A DNA stretch of 61,820 nucleotides, from assembly GCA_017430085.1 (NCBI GenBank), contig JAFRNR010000025.1, forward strand, positions 1 through 61,820, given 5' to 3'. Position 1 is the first letter of the stretch. Every line of letters starts with the position of its first letter. The stretch is from Lachnospiraceae bacterium (GTDB lineage Bacteria; Bacillota; Clostridia; Lachnospirales; Lachnospiraceae). The position numbers and the translations under genes are program-made. The notes beneath the pieces are model-generated. The model worked only from the letters and a program-made list of their open reading frames with translations, was not told the DNA's origin and did no database searches. Positions 1 to 10,138 of the stretch are shown here, in pieces.

Positions 1-111
1 AAACTGCTGGAAAAGCAGAAGGAAGGCAAGAAGCGCATGCGCCAGATCGGCAACGTGGAAGTGCCGCAGAAGGCGTTCATGAGCGTGCTCAAGCTGGACC
101 AGGAAAACTGA
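1..111 (+). CDS. lepA: Elongation factor 4 (LepA), C-terminal end only
   Basis: The first 36 codons and a TGA stop encode the basic C-terminal tail of LepA, the ribosome-associated GTPase that back-translocates stalled ribosomes. The tail contains the recognisable pieces [16 protein letters not shown] and AFMSVLKLD, which are highly conserved at the end of this family. The rest of the gene lies before the window, so nothing can be said about its start or its GTPase domain. It is followed after 13 bases by hemW, a very common arrangement (lepA-hemW) in Firmicutes. Confidence 0.93.
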   Translation, partial: KLLEKQKEGKKRMRQIGNVEVPQKAFMSVLKLDQEN

Positions 112-124
112 AAGGGGGAACTCC

Positions 125-1300
125 ATGGCCCCGCAGAAGAAAAAACCTCTGGCGGTCTACATCCACCTGCCTTTTTGTGCGAAAAAATGCCTGTACTGCG
201 ATTTCGCGTCCGGCCCCGCCGACGCGCAGGAGATCGCTTACTATATGCGCGTGCTGCAGAAGGAGATCCGCAGCTTCAGCGCCATTGCGACGCTTTACCG
301 CGTGGAGAGCGTCTTTTTCGGCGGCGGGACGCCGTCCTTCGTCGCGCCTGTCTATGTCGAGCAGCTGATGAACCTGCTGCGGAGCCAGTTCGAGTTTTCG
401 GACCGCGCGGAGATCACGCTGGAAGCCAACCCCGGGACCCTGACCGAAGAAAAACTGAAGATCTACCGGATCGCGGGCATCAACCGCCTGAGTATCGGCT
501 TGCAGAGCGTGCACGATGAAGAACTGAAGACCCTCGGCCGCATCCATACCTATGCGGACTTTCTGGAAAGCTATGACCTGGCCCGGAAAGCAGGCTTCGA
601 AAACGTCAATATCGATCTCATGAGCGCGCTCCCGCGCCAGACGATGGCCCTGTGGCAGGACAGCCTCGCGAAGACCGCGGCGCTGCAGCCCGAGCACATT
701 TCCGCCTACTCCCTGAGTATCGAAGAGGGCACGCCCTTCTACGAAAAATACGGCGAGGGCCTGGGCCGCCTGGCCCTGCCCGGCGAGGAGCTGGACCGCG
801 AAATGTACCATTACACCAAATCGTTCCTGGCGGAGAAAGGCTACGCGCGCTATGAGATCTCCAACTACGCCCGCCCGGGCTTCGAGAGCCGCCACAACCT
901 GACCTACTGGACCATGGGCGAGTACCTGGGCTTCGGCCAGGCCGCCGCCTCCTTCCTGGAAGGCCGCCGCTTCACGAACCCGTCTACGGCGGAAGAGTAC
1001 TGGCAGGCGGCGCGCACGTCCTACCAGCGTTTCCGCGCGCAGAAGCCGGAGACCGTACGCGAGCAGATGGAAGAGTACATGTTCCTGGGCCTCAGAACCG
1101 CACGCGGCGTCTCCCGCGAGGACTTCAAAAAGCGCTTCGGCATGTCCTTCCCCCGCGTCTACGAGCATACGCTGCTGGACCTGTACAAACAGGGCCTGCT
1201 GACGCAGGAGGGCGGCCGGATCTTCCTGACGGACGAAGGCATCGACGTCAGTAATATCGTGCTGGCGCAGTTTTTACTGGATGAAAGGACAAGTTTATGA
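125..1300 (+). CDS. hemW: Radical SAM heme chaperone HemW
   Basis: A 391-residue protein of the oxygen-independent coproporphyrinogen oxidase-like family. The radical SAM cluster motif CxxxCxxC is at C18, C22 and C25 (HLPFCAKKCLYCDF), followed by the SAM-binding FFGGGTPS segment. The HNxxYW motif that separates HemW from true HemN is present (RHNLTYW), so heme trafficking rather than coproporphyrinogen oxidation is the better call. The ATG is preceded by GGGGGAA at a good distance. The end overlaps addB by four bases (ATGA), implying co-transcription and translational coupling with the DNA repair genes behind it. Families annotated only by homology in this group are often misnamed hemN. Confidence 0.92.
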   Translation: MAPQKKKPLAVYIHLPFCAKKCLYCDFASGPADAQEIAYYMRVLQKEIRSFSAIATLYRVESVFFGGGTPSFVAPVYVEQLMNLLRSQFEFSDRAEITLEANPGTLTEEKLKIYRIAGINRLSIGLQSVHDEELKTLGRIHTYADFLESYDLARKAGFENVNIDLMSALPRQTMALWQDSLAKTAALQPEHISAYSLSIEEGTPFYEKYGEGLGRLALPGEELDREMYHYTKSFLAEKGYARYEISNYARPGFESRHNLTYWTMGEYLGFGQAAASFLEGRRFTNPSTAEEYWQAARTSYQRFRAQKPETVREQMEEYMFLGLRTARGVSREDFKKRFGMSFPRVYEHTLLDLYKQGLLTQEGGRIFLTDEGIDVSNIVLAQFLLDERTSL

Positions 1301-4300
1301 GCCTTGAGATCATTCTGGGCAACGCCGGCTCCGGGAAGAGCACGGCCCTGCTGCAGGAAGTCATCCGCCACGCGGCGGCGCATCCGGAGATGAGCCATCT
1401 GGTCCTGGTGCCGGAGCAGTTCTGCCTGTCCACGCAGCGCAAACTCGTGGAGATGCATCCGGACCACGTCCTGCTGAACATCGAGGCCCTGAGCTTCGAC
1501 CGCCTGGCTGCCCGCGCTTTCCGCGAACTGCGCGCCGAGTCTGCGGACGTCCTGTCCGACACCGCCAAGATCCTGTTCCTGTCACTGGCCGTGCGTGACG
1601 TGCGCGGGCAACTGGGAATATACGAAAAGCAGACTCGCTATCCGGCGTTCGTGCAGCGCCTGTCGAGCCTGATCGCGGAATGGACCATGAACGACATCGG
1701 CCCGGAGCGGCTGCGGGAACTGTCCGCGGAAGAAGAACTGCCTCATCTGCTGCGCCTGAAACTGAAAGATCTGGCCCTGATCTACGAAGCCTTCCGCCGG
1801 CGTCTGGGCGATAAACAGACCGCCGAGGAACTGCTGCCGCGCTTCAGCCGCCTGCTGCCCCGCTCCACCGTGGGCCGGGCGGACCGCCTGTACCTGGACG
1901 GCTTTACCGGCTTCACCGCGGTGCAGTACCGGATCCTGGAGGAACTTTTCCGCCGTGCCGGCGGGATCCGCGCCGTGCTGACCCTGCCGCCCGAAGAGGA
2001 CCCGGACGCCCCCGTCCGCGAGGACGACCTGTTCGCCCTGAGCCGCCAGACGGTCCGCCGCCTGGAAAACTGCGCGAAAGCGGCGGGCAAACTGACGAAT
2101 ATTACATATCTGACTGAAGAATACCCCCGGAACAAAGAACTGACCTACCTGCGGCAGCACCTGTTCCGTCTCCCGCCGGAAGAAGCGGAAGTGTGGCCGG
2201 ACAAGCCGGAAAGCGTGCAGCTGACGGCCTGCGCCACGCCGGAGGAAGAGGCGGCGCTGGCGGCCCGGCTCATCCGGCAGGCTGTGCAGGAAGAGCATCT
2301 GCGCTGGCGCGACATCGCCGTCACGGTCAGCGATCTGTCTTTATACGTCCCGCTGCTGAAGCGGGAATTCTCCGAAAGAAGCATTCCCTTTTTCACGGAC
2401 CGCCGCGAGCCGCTGCAGCAGCACCCGCTGATCCGCCTCGTCCTGGACGCGCTGGAAACAGTAGGAGAGGGCCTGCCCCGCGAAGGCCTGCTTCGTCTGC
2501 TGAAAAACCCGCTCAGCCCGCTGACCCGGGAAGAGTGTGACCGCTTCGAAAACTACCTGCTGGCCGCCGGCATCCGCCGCGGCAAAGCGTTCACGGAATC
2601 TTTCACCCGCCTGCGCAAAAAACGGGCCGGGGAAAGCACGACAAAATATGAGGAAGCCGCCCTTGCGGAGCGCGATGCCATGGAAGCGCTGCGCAGCAAA
2701 GTCATGGGACCGGTCATTGCCCTGAAGGACGCGCTGAACCGCAGCACGACCGCGCAGAGCGGCGGGGACGCCCTGCTCCGCTTCCTGGAAGCCTGGGGGC
2801 TGTCCGAAAAAACGGAAAGCCTGGAAGAAGAGCGCCTGGCTCTCGGCCTGGAAGGCGCTTCCTGGCAGGAGGCCGCGGATCAGCTGCGCGAATTCCTGAC
2901 CAACATGCAGGCCGTCCTGGGCGGCACCGTCCTGGGCCGCCGGGAATTCACGGAAATGGTCAGCGCTGCCCTCGGCGGCCTGACCTGCGGCCGCCTGCCC
3001 GTCAGCCCGGACCAGGTCCTGGTGGGCGACATCATGCGCAGCCGCCTCGGCAACATCAAAGTCCTGTTCTTCCTGGGCGTCAACGAAGGCCTCGTCCCGA
3101 AACAGCGCAGCGGCCGCCTGCTGACGGACCGCGAACGGCTGGCGCTGTCCTTCTACGAAGAAGAACTGGGCTACACTGACAAAAAAGCCATGTCGGAGGA
3201 GCGTTTTTATCTCTACTGCCTGCTCCAGAAACCCGTGGAACGCCTCCACGTCACCTATGCGCTTCGGGGCAGCGGCGCGGAGAAAGAACGCCTGCCCGCC
3301 CCGCTGGCGGAGGAGATCGAAAAACTGTTCCCCCACCTTCCGACCGGCTATTACCTGCCTTCCTCCCGGCCCGCCCCGCAGGAGGACGAACCGGATTTCG
3401 CCCCCGTCATCCTCTCCCCGGAAGGCGTGGCCGCCCTGTACGGCCCGCTGCTGTACACCAGCATTTCCGGCCTGGAGTGTTTCGCCTTCTGTCCGTACCA
3501 TTTCTTCCTGGAGAAGGGCCTGAAACTGGAGGAGCGCCAGGAATTCGAATGGGGCGCGGCGGACCACGGGACCTTCTTCCACAAGGCGATGGAAGTACTC
3601 TTTACGGAAATAAAGCGCCGGGAACTGGCTCCGGAGCAGCTGGACAGCGCGGAGAAAGCCGCCCTGGTCGGGCAGGCCCTGGACGAGGCCGCCCGCCGGA
3701 CCGGACTGGAAACGGACGAAAACGCGGAAACTGCCTACCGCATGGACCGCTGGCGGGACTTTTTCCTGCTGTATCTGGATTATCTGGGCGAAAAAGGCCT
3801 GCAGGACGGTTTTGTCCCTGCGGCATTCGAAGTATCCTTCGGCTCCCGGGACGCGCAGATCACCCGCATCCCGCTGGATGACGCGCATGCGCTCCAGCTG
3901 ACCGGTCAGATCGACCGGATCGACGTCCGGGAGCAGGACGAAGCAGACTATCTGCGGGTCGTGGACTACAAGACCAAGAAGAATACGACATTTGAACCGG
4001 TCGATCTGACCGAAGGCCGGCAGTTGCAGCTGGCGGTCTATCTGGACATGGCCCTGCGCCTGTACGCGGCAAAGCATCCGGAGAAGAAGATCCGGCCCGG
4101 CGCCATCGGCTATGCTTCCCTGGCAGAGCCGCTGGCGGAATGGGTCCCGCCGGAACTGCGGCGGGAAGCGCTGTGGAAAGAACTGTCCCTGTCGGGACTC
4201 ACCGCGCAGGAAGTGATGCCGCCGGGAACGGGCGGGACCAAGAAAATGAAATCGTCCCGGGAGCTGGAACTCGTGGCGGCTTTTGCCCGGGACCGGCTGA

Positions 4301-4548
4301 CCCGGCTGGGCCGGCAGGTGTACGGCGGAAACGTGACGCCGGCGCCCTGGGGTCCGAAAGACCGCGGCAGCTGCACGTACTGCGCTTACGCGGAGGCCTG
4401 TCCGTTCGACGAAACCCGGAAAGACTGCCGGTACCGGTATGACACCAGAAACAAAGAGGAGGCCTGGACGCTGATCCGGGAAACAGGCGCGAAAGCTGCC
4501 CCTGCGCAGGCAGAGGACGGAGAGGAGGCGGACCATGGGATTCAGTAA
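1297..4548 (+). CDS. addB: ATP-dependent helicase/nuclease AddB
   Basis: AddB subunit (1083 residues) of the AddAB helicase-nuclease that resects double-strand breaks for RecA-dependent repair in Firmicutes. The N terminus has the Walker A motif GNAGSGKST at about residues 8-16. The C-terminal RecB-like nuclease core shows VVDYKTK near residue 888. The four cysteines of the AddB iron-sulfur clasp are visible: one in LECFAFC near residue 728 and three in the CTYCAYAEAC segment near residue 1025. Start ATG overlaps the hemW stop and has AAGGAC upstream. It overlaps addA by 14 bases. Length is slightly shorter than the Bacillus protein (about 1160) but all landmarks are present. Confidence 0.95.
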   Translation: MSLEIILGNAGSGKSTALLQEVIRHAAAHPEMSHLVLVPEQFCLSTQRKLVEMHPDHVLLNIEALSFDRLAARAFRELRAESADVLSDTAKILFLSLAVRDVRGQLGIYEKQTRYPAFVQRLSSLIAEWTMNDIGPERLRELSAEEELPHLLRLKLKDLALIYEAFRRRLGDKQTAEELLPRFSRLLPRSTVGRADRLYLDGFTGFTAVQYRILEELFRRAGGIRAVLTLPPEEDPDAPVREDDLFALSRQTVRRLENCAKAAGKLTNITYLTEEYPRNKELTYLRQHLFRLPPEEAEVWPDKPESVQLTACATPEEEAALAARLIRQAVQEEHLRWRDIAVTVSDLSLYVPLLKREFSERSIPFFTDRREPLQQHPLIRLVLDALETVGEGLPREGLLRLLKNPLSPLTREECDRFENYLLAAGIRRGKAFTESFTRLRKKRAGESTTKYEEAALAERDAMEALRSKVMGPVIALKDALNRSTTAQSGGDALLRFLEAWGLSEKTESLEEERLALGLEGASWQEAADQLREFLTNMQAVLGGTVLGRREFTEMVSAALGGLTCGRLPVSPDQVLVGDIMRSRLGNIKVLFFLGVNEGLVPKQRSGRLLTDRERLALSFYEEELGYTDKKAMSEERFYLYCLLQKPVERLHVTYALRGSGAEKERLPAPLAEEIEKLFPHLPTGYYLPSSRPAPQEDEPDFAPVILSPEGVAALYGPLLYTSISGLECFAFCPYHFFLEKGLKLEERQEFEWGAADHGTFFHKAMEVLFTEIKRRELAPEQLDSAEKAALVGQALDEAARRTGLETDENAETAYRMDRWRDFFLLYLDYLGEKGLQDGFVPAAFEVSFGSRDAQITRIPLDDAHALQLTGQIDRIDVREQDEADYLRVVDYKTKKNTTFEPVDLTEGRQLQLAVYLDMALRLYAAKHPEKKIRPGAIGYASLAEPLAEWVPPELRREALWKELSLSGLTAQEVMPPGTGGTKKMKSSRELELVAAFARDRLTRLGRQVYGGNVTPAPWGPKDRGSCTYCAYAEACPFDETRKDCRYRYDTRNKEEAWTLIRETGAKAAPAQAEDGEEADHGIQ

Positions 4549-7500
4549 AGACCAGCAAATGATCGTGGACCATGCCGCCGGCTCCCTGCTGGTATCCGCC
4601 GCGGCGGGCAGCGGCAAGACCACCACGATGGTCGGCCACGTCCTGAAACGCCTGGAGACCGGCGACATCGACCGGATGGTCATCCTGACCTTCACCCGCG
4701 CCGCCGCCGGCGAAATGCGGCAGCGCATCATCGACAGTCTGACGAAGGCGCTGGAGGCGGATCCCGGCAACCTGCATCTGCGGAAGCAGCTGTTTGCCGT
4801 CCCCCTGGCCGCCATCGGGACCATCGACAGCTTCTGTATGAACCTGGTCAAGGAGCATTTCGATAAACTGGACCTGTCCCCGGACCTGCGCCTCGCGGAC
4901 GATAAAGAACTGGGACTCATCAAAGACGGGATCCTGGAGCAGCTGCTGGACGAAGCCTATGCGGAAGGCAGCGCAGCTTTTCTGGCGCTGTGCACCAATT
5001 ACAGCAGTGAGAAAAACCACGGCGACCTGAAGGAGATGATCCGGAAACTGTACGCAGTGGCGCAGAACGACGCGGATCCGGAAGGCTGGCTGGACGGCTG
5101 TCTGGCGGAGTATCCCGACACCCCGGAGGATTTCCTGAAGAGCGCGGCCGCTTCGAAAATGTACGCGGTGCTGCGGGAACGCGCGGAGGAATGCGCAGCG
5201 GAAGCGGAAGCGGTCCGGCAGGATCTGAGCACGAATCCCGATCCCAAGCTGCGGGAGATCCTGCAGGAAGACCGGAAGCTGTTCGACCGGATCCTGCAGG
5301 CGCAGGATCTGGACAGCCTGTATACGGCGATCCAGAACAGCGCGTTCCCCAGCAAGACCGGAGCGCCCAAGGAAGTAGGCCCTATTCTGGACAAATACCG
5401 GGGGACCAACGGCGGCAAGGCGGGCTATATCGGGAGCGTCAAGTCCCTGTGCGCCGTTGCAAAAAATAATAACAGGGCTGTCCCTTACCGCGGCCTGGCG
5501 GAGGAATTCCGCCTGCTGAAACTGACCGAACAGCCGGTGGCGGAACTGATCCGCCTGACCAAACTTTTCGGCCGCCGCGTGGAGGAGCACTGCCGTGACA
5601 AGAATATCACGGATTTCGCGGGGATCGAGCATTACGCGCTGCAGCTCCTGACGGAAAAAGACGAAGCGGGAAACCGTGTGCCCAGCGCCCTGGCGCGGGA
5701 ACTGCGGGACCATTATCAGGAAGTCATCGTCGACGAATACCAGGACGTGAACCAGCTGCAGGAACTGATCCTGAACGCGCTGACGGAGGACGCCCTGTTC
5801 ATGGTGGGCGACGTCAAGCAGAGCATCTACCGCTTCCGCCGCGCCAAACCGTCCATTTTCGTCGATAAATATAACCGTTTCGAAGAAGATCCGGCGTCGA
5901 TGCACCGGCGCATCGACCTGAAGGAAAATTACCGCTCCCGCCCGGAGATCCTGGAGGGGGCGAACGACCTGTTCCGGGCCGTTATGTCGCCGGAAGCCGG
6001 CGGCGTCGCGTACGACGAACGCGCGCAGCTGAACCCGGCGGCTTCCTATGAAGGCGAAGGCTGCCCGCCGAAGCTCGTCCTGGTGGAAACGGACAGTTCG
6101 GCGGAGGACGGCGCGCGGGAGGAGGCCCGATACATCGCGGGCGAGATCCGCCGGCTTTTCCGCGAAGGGACGCAGATCTACGACGTCAAAAAGAAAGAAT
6201 TCCGCGCCCTGACCCTGCAGGATATCGTGATCCTGCTGCACACCCGCAAGAGGGCCAAAGCGTTCGCGGACGTGCTGCAGCGCTCCGGCATTCCTGCGGT
6301 CTATCCGCATAAAAACGGGTTTTTCGACCGGCGCGAGGTGAAGACCGTGATCGCCCTGCTCAAGGTCACGGACAACCCGCGCCAGGACGTCCCGCTGGCC
6401 GCGGCGCTGCTTTCCCCTGCCGGGGGATTCACGGAAGAGGACCTGGTCTTCCTCCGCTCCGGCAGCGAGCCGGGGACGGAACTGTGGAACTGCCTGCAGG
6501 CGCAGCGGGACGAGCCGCGCATCGCCGCCTTCCTGGAAAAACTGGAAGCGTGGCGGGACCTGGCGGAGTATCTGCCGCTGGCGGAACTCATCCGCAGCGT
6601 CTTCCGCCTGAGCGGCTGCGAAGCGCGCCTGAACGCCCACCCGGAAGAGGGCGACCCGGGCAACATCCGCATTCTGATGGAGATGGCCGGTGCCTTCGAA
6701 AGCAGCGGGGGCCGCGGCCTGTACGCGTTCCTGCATCAGCTGGAGACGCAGAAAAAACTGCAGCTCGCGGACCAGGGCGAGGCCGAACGGATCGTGAGCG
6801 GGATGGACGCGGTGCGGATCGATTCGATCCACTCGAGCAAAGGTCTCGAATTCCCGGTGGTCTTCCTGGCCCAGGCGGAAAGCGAGTTCAACGAGGAGGA
6901 CATCAAAGGCATCTTCTTCACGGAAGAAGAGGAGGGGATCGCGCTGAAGACAGTCGACCCGGAGGATCATATCCGGACCGAAAACCTTCTGTACGACCGG
7001 ATCCGCGACCGGATCCGGCGGGAAGGCCGTTCGGAGGAGGTCCGCCTGCTCTACGTGGCCATCACCCGCGCCCAGGAACGCTTTTATATGGTCGGACGGC
7101 TGGACGATCTGAACAAGCAGCGCGAGAAGCTCCGGTTGTCCCGGGTGCCCGGAGGCCGGATCCCGGCTTCGAAAGTGCTGGAACGGAACAATCATATGAG
7201 CATGGTCCTGACCGCCGAAGCCAACGGCCTGCTCCCGCATTTCGACGTGGAGACCGTCCGTGCCGAAGACCTGCCGCATCCCGCGGACCTGCGGAAAGAG
7301 CCGCTGCCGGAAAACAAACCGGATGAGGCTGTCGCTCTGCCGTTCCTGGTGGCGGACGGGGAAGAACCTGCGGATGATTTTCTCTACCCGCACCCGATCC
7401 CGGCCGGCCTGAAAGCGGCCTACTCCGTCACGGAACTGAAGGCGGCACAGGAAAGCGCGCAGGCCGCGCAGTCCGCACCGCAAAGCGGAACCGCGCAGCC

Positions 7501-8113
7501 CGCACCGCAAAGTGAAACCGCACAGCCCGCACCGCCACCCCCTTCCGCTGTCCCCGAAGGCATGGAAGACCTGCACGAAGAAAACACCCGCCTGAATGCC
7601 GCGGACCGCGGCACGGCCTACCACAAACTGATGGAGCACCTCCCCTGGGAGTCCGGCGCGCAGCCGGAGAAGATCCGGGAATACATCGGCACAGCCGTGT
7701 CGCTGGGATTCCTGACCCCGGAAGAGGCCGCCGCGATCGAACCGGACCGCATTGCCGCCTTCTTTGCTCACCCGGTCGGACAGCGCTCGCTGGCGGCGGC
7801 CCGTGAGGGGAAACTGCGGCGGGAGCAGCCTTTCATGATGGGCGTCTCCTGCCGGGAGATCGACCCCGCCGCCCCGGCGGATGAGACCGTCCTGGTCCAG
7901 GGCATCATCGACCTTTATTTCGAGGAAGAGGGCGGGCTGGTCCTGGTCGATTACAAGACCGACCGCCGCGTGACGCAGGACATCCTCCGGGAGCGCCACG
8001 GCGCCCAGATGGCTTGGTACGCCCGCGCCCTGCGCGCCGCCGCCCGCCGCGAAGTGTCGGAAGTCTGGATCTATTCCTTCGACCTCCGGGACTTTGTGCG
8101 CCTGGACCTATGA
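4535..8113 (+). CDS. addA: ATP-dependent helicase/nuclease AddA
   Basis: AddA subunit (1192 residues), a UvrD-like superfamily 1 helicase with a C-terminal RecB nuclease. Visible motifs: Walker A AAAGSGKTTT around residues 23-32, motif Ia FTRAAAGEMRQRI, DEYQDVNQLQ (Walker B), KQSIYRFRRA, DSIHSSKGLEFPVVF (motif V) and LLYVAITRAQERFY (motif VI). The nuclease motif is GIIDLYFEE plus VDYKTDRR near residue 1138. An Ala/Gln/Pro-rich low-complexity stretch of about 40 residues (around 968-1010) links the helicase to the nuclease and contains an imperfect internal repeat of SAPQSGTAQPAP type. RBS is GAGGAGG eight bases before ATG. Together with AddB it forms the heterodimer. Confidence 0.95.
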   Translation: MGFSKDQQMIVDHAAGSLLVSAAAGSGKTTTMVGHVLKRLETGDIDRMVILTFTRAAAGEMRQRIIDSLTKALEADPGNLHLRKQLFAVPLAAIGTIDSFCMNLVKEHFDKLDLSPDLRLADDKELGLIKDGILEQLLDEAYAEGSAAFLALCTNYSSEKNHGDLKEMIRKLYAVAQNDADPEGWLDGCLAEYPDTPEDFLKSAAASKMYAVLRERAEECAAEAEAVRQDLSTNPDPKLREILQEDRKLFDRILQAQDLDSLYTAIQNSAFPSKTGAPKEVGPILDKYRGTNGGKAGYIGSVKSLCAVAKNNNRAVPYRGLAEEFRLLKLTEQPVAELIRLTKLFGRRVEEHCRDKNITDFAGIEHYALQLLTEKDEAGNRVPSALARELRDHYQEVIVDEYQDVNQLQELILNALTEDALFMVGDVKQSIYRFRRAKPSIFVDKYNRFEEDPASMHRRIDLKENYRSRPEILEGANDLFRAVMSPEAGGVAYDERAQLNPAASYEGEGCPPKLVLVETDSSAEDGAREEARYIAGEIRRLFREGTQIYDVKKKEFRALTLQDIVILLHTRKRAKAFADVLQRSGIPAVYPHKNGFFDRREVKTVIALLKVTDNPRQDVPLAAALLSPAGGFTEEDLVFLRSGSEPGTELWNCLQAQRDEPRIAAFLEKLEAWRDLAEYLPLAELIRSVFRLSGCEARLNAHPEEGDPGNIRILMEMAGAFESSGGRGLYAFLHQLETQKKLQLADQGEAERIVSGMDAVRIDSIHSSKGLEFPVVFLAQAESEFNEEDIKGIFFTEEEEGIALKTVDPEDHIRTENLLYDRIRDRIRREGRSEEVRLLYVAITRAQERFYMVGRLDDLNKQREKLRLSRVPGGRIPASKVLERNNHMSMVLTAEANGLLPHFDVETVRAEDLPHPADLRKEPLPENKPDEAVALPFLVADGEEPADDFLYPHPIPAGLKAAYSVTELKAAQESAQAAQSAPQSGTAQPAPQSETAQPAPPPPSAVPEGMEDLHEENTRLNAADRGTAYHKLMEHLPWESGAQPEKIREYIGTAVSLGFLTPEEAAAIEPDRIAAFFAHPVGQRSLAAAREGKLRREQPFMMGVSCREIDPAAPADETVLVQGIIDLYFEEEGGLVLVDYKTDRRVTQDILRERHGAQMAWYARALRAAARREVSEVWIYSFDLRDFVRLDL

Positions 8114-8150
8114 CGCGCACCCGCCGGCCGGTCCGTCCCCGGGAGACGGA

Positions 8151-8179
8151 TGGACAAAGGCCGGAAAATGTGCTATAAA
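8151..8179 (+). promoter_or_regulatory. Sigma-70-type promoter for the sortase gene
   Basis: TGGACA (8151-8156), a 17-base spacer and TATAAA (8174-8179) with an upstream TG forming an extended -10. It sits in the 116-base gap between addA and the sortase gene, so the sortase is probably transcribed on its own. Confidence 0.6.
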
Positions 8180-8229
8180 TATTTTTTATCAGGAAAGCGC
8201 CGATATTTGCCATTTTTACGGAGAACGCC

Positions 8230-9234
8230 ATGAATGATGAAAAACAGAACATAAAGGATAAACCGGCCGCGCAGGAGAGCGGGAACACGGGCAAAAAGAG
8301 CCGCAAAAACAAAAAAAAGCGGACCAGCCCGCTGATCCTGATCGTGATCCTGCTGCTGCTGCTCGTCATCGGCTACAGCGGCTACCGCATCTTTGCCAAA
8401 CTGTGGGACTATAAAAAAGGCCAGGAATCCTATAATAAACTGCGGGAGGAAGTGATCCGCGAGGCGGAAGTGCCGCCCAGCACGCTGGCCACGGCCGAAT
8501 GGATCGTGCCCGAATCGGAGCCGGCGCCCCCGACGGAGGAAGGCCCGACCGGCACGACCGACCCGGCGGCTCCCTCCACGACCCGCTCCCGCGTGCCCGT
8601 GGGGACGGACGACATGCGCGGGGACATCACCTACGACGCCGACGAGATCAAATCCTATACGGAGCAGGTCCTGCCCTTCTGGACCATCGATTTCGACCGC
8701 CTGCGCGCCATCAACCCGGATATCAAGGGCTGGCTGTACGGCATGGACGGCTCGGTCAACTACCCGGTAGTCCAGGGCTCGGACAACGAGTATTACTCCC
8801 ACCGCCTGCTGGACCGCAGCGAGCGGTTCTGCGGCACGCTGTTCGTCGATTTCCGGAATGATTTCCTGAACGACGACATCACGTACATTTTCGGCCACAA
8901 AATGAAGGACGGCTCGATGTTCGGCCACTTCGGGCGCTATGACACCTACGAGTATTACCGGACGCACCCCTCCTTCCGTCTCTTCACGCCGGATGCCACT
9001 TACGACCTGCAGGTGATCACCGTCGTATACACCACAGATAAAGAAAGCCTGCGCCTGAATTTCCAGACGCAGGAGGAGTTTAACAGCACCATCAACGATT
9101 ACCGGAGACGGGGCCAGTACTGGACGGAAGTGGACGTCGAATTCGGTGACACGCTCGTGAGCATGTGGACCTGCGCGTATTACACCGAAGGCGGGCGCAT
9201 GTTCATCCTCTGCAAGGCGGTCCGGGTCAGCTGA
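8230..9234 (+). CDS. srtB: Class B sortase
   Basis: A 334-residue membrane-anchored transpeptidase that should attach surface proteins to peptidoglycan. It starts with a charged Lys/Arg-rich cytoplasmic segment and one membrane span (ILIVILLLLLVIGYSGY) at about residues 36-55. The sortase B core begins near GWLYGMDGSVNYPVVQG and includes the catalytic triad: H223 in FGHKMKDG, C315 in SMWTCAYY and R323 in GGRMFIL. A Pro/Thr-rich linker (about 90-120) separates the anchor from the catalytic domain. No obvious NPQTN-type substrate gene is adjacent, so it may be a housekeeping enzyme rather than part of an iron-uptake or pilus cluster. Start chosen at ATG with ACGGAG upstream. Confidence 0.9.
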   Translation: MNDEKQNIKDKPAAQESGNTGKKSRKNKKKRTSPLILIVILLLLLVIGYSGYRIFAKLWDYKKGQESYNKLREEVIREAEVPPSTLATAEWIVPESEPAPPTEEGPTGTTDPAAPSTTRSRVPVGTDDMRGDITYDADEIKSYTEQVLPFWTIDFDRLRAINPDIKGWLYGMDGSVNYPVVQGSDNEYYSHRLLDRSERFCGTLFVDFRNDFLNDDITYIFGHKMKDGSMFGHFGRYDTYEYYRTHPSFRLFTPDATYDLQVITVVYTTDKESLRLNFQTQEEFNSTINDYRRRGQYWTEVDVEFGDTLVSMWTCAYYTEGGRMFILCKAVRVS

Positions 9235-9239
9235 GCCCG

Positions 9240-9986
9240 TCAGAAATAATGATAGGGATCGTCCCGGCGGTTGAGCCGGTCGATGTAATTGTCCTGCCGG
9301 GACAGGTTGGACAGGATCTTATAGGAAGCCACAAACAGGATAGCCACAAAGACCAGGAAAACGGGCGAAAGCCCCTCGAACTGGGTCGCGATAAAGTCGT
9401 ACGTACCGTGAAGCAGCACCGGGACCACCAGGCTCAGGATGCGGTACGTGCGGCTTTGTTCTATGTTGTAGTGCTCATATCGCTTGGCGGCGCCGTAGAA
9501 CGCGCCCATGAACACGCCGAAGCAGGCATGGCCGGGGATGGCGGTGACGGCGCGCAGCAGCGCGGTCCCGAAGCCGTATTCGAGCACGTAGCCGACGTTT
9601 TCGGCCAGGGCAAAGCCCAGACTGACGAACGTGGCATAGACGACGCCGTCGAACTGGCAGTTGAATTCGGGCGATTTCCAGGTACGGAGCCTCAGGAAAA
9701 AGTATTTGGCAGCTTCTTCAGAGAGCGCGACGACGACGAAATACAGGAGAAGGTTGTAGACCAGCTCGTTGGGCGCGATCGCGAGAACCAGCGGATCCCC
9801 GATCGATTCCAGGATGATGGCCACGATGGTGGACAGGATGCCCATGACGACCAGGTTGACGAGCAGGCCGCGGGGCTCGGGCTCGAGGCGGTCGGCTTTG
9901 TAGATGCGGAACATAAGGAAGATGGCCGGGAGTACGGCGGCGGCGATCAGGAACGGGTTGACGACCCCAAACAGAATACTGAACAT
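9240..9986 (-). CDS. prsW: PrsW-type intramembrane metalloprotease
   Basis: A polytopic membrane protein of 248 residues belonging to the PrsW/CAAX-protease-like family; in Bacillus subtilis PrsW starts regulated proteolysis of the anti-sigma factor RsiW. The family landmarks are present: EEAAKYFFLR (the EExxK motif), FDGVVYATFVSLGFALAENVGY, GHACFGVFMG and HGTYDF, all in predicted membrane helices and supplying Glu/His metal ligands. A start at 10010 is possible in frame, but the ATG at 9986 has an excellent AAAGGAGG eight bases upstream and removes an atypical charged extension. It converges on the sortase gene with a five-base gap; no anti-sigma gene is nearby, so the substrate is unknown. 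Confidence 0.85.
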   Translation of the reverse strand: MFSILFGVVNPFLIAAAVLPAIFLMFRIYKADRLEPEPRGLLVNLVVMGILSTIVAIILESIGDPLVLAIAPNELVYNLLLYFVVVALSEEAAKYFFLRLRTWKSPEFNCQFDGVVYATFVSLGFALAENVGYVLEYGFGTALLRAVTAIPGHACFGVFMGAFYGAAKRYEHYNIEQSRTYRILSLVVPVLLHGTYDFIATQFEGLSPVFLVFVAILFVASYKILSNLSRQDNYIDRLNRRDDPYHYF

Positions 9987-10138
9987 GGACGGCCTCCTTT
10001 CTTTCCTCATTCTATCACGCCGGCTGGCGGTTGTCTACTGCCAACCTTTCCGGGATACCGCTGCTTTGCGGGGAGTCATAAATGTCTTTCAGGTGCCGCC
10101 CGCGGATCCGGCAATTGAAAAATGTATGTTTGAAACAG

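Noticed and set aside
125-1300. Oxygen-independent coproporphyrinogen III oxidase (hemN).
   Set aside because: The HNxxYW motif and linkage with lepA mark HemW.
2341-7999. Very long open frames on the minus strand (for example 860 and 1266 residues) across addB and addA.
   Set aside because: They are shadows in high-GC coding DNA; the plus strand shows all AddA/AddB motifs and ribosome sites, and the minus products match no family.
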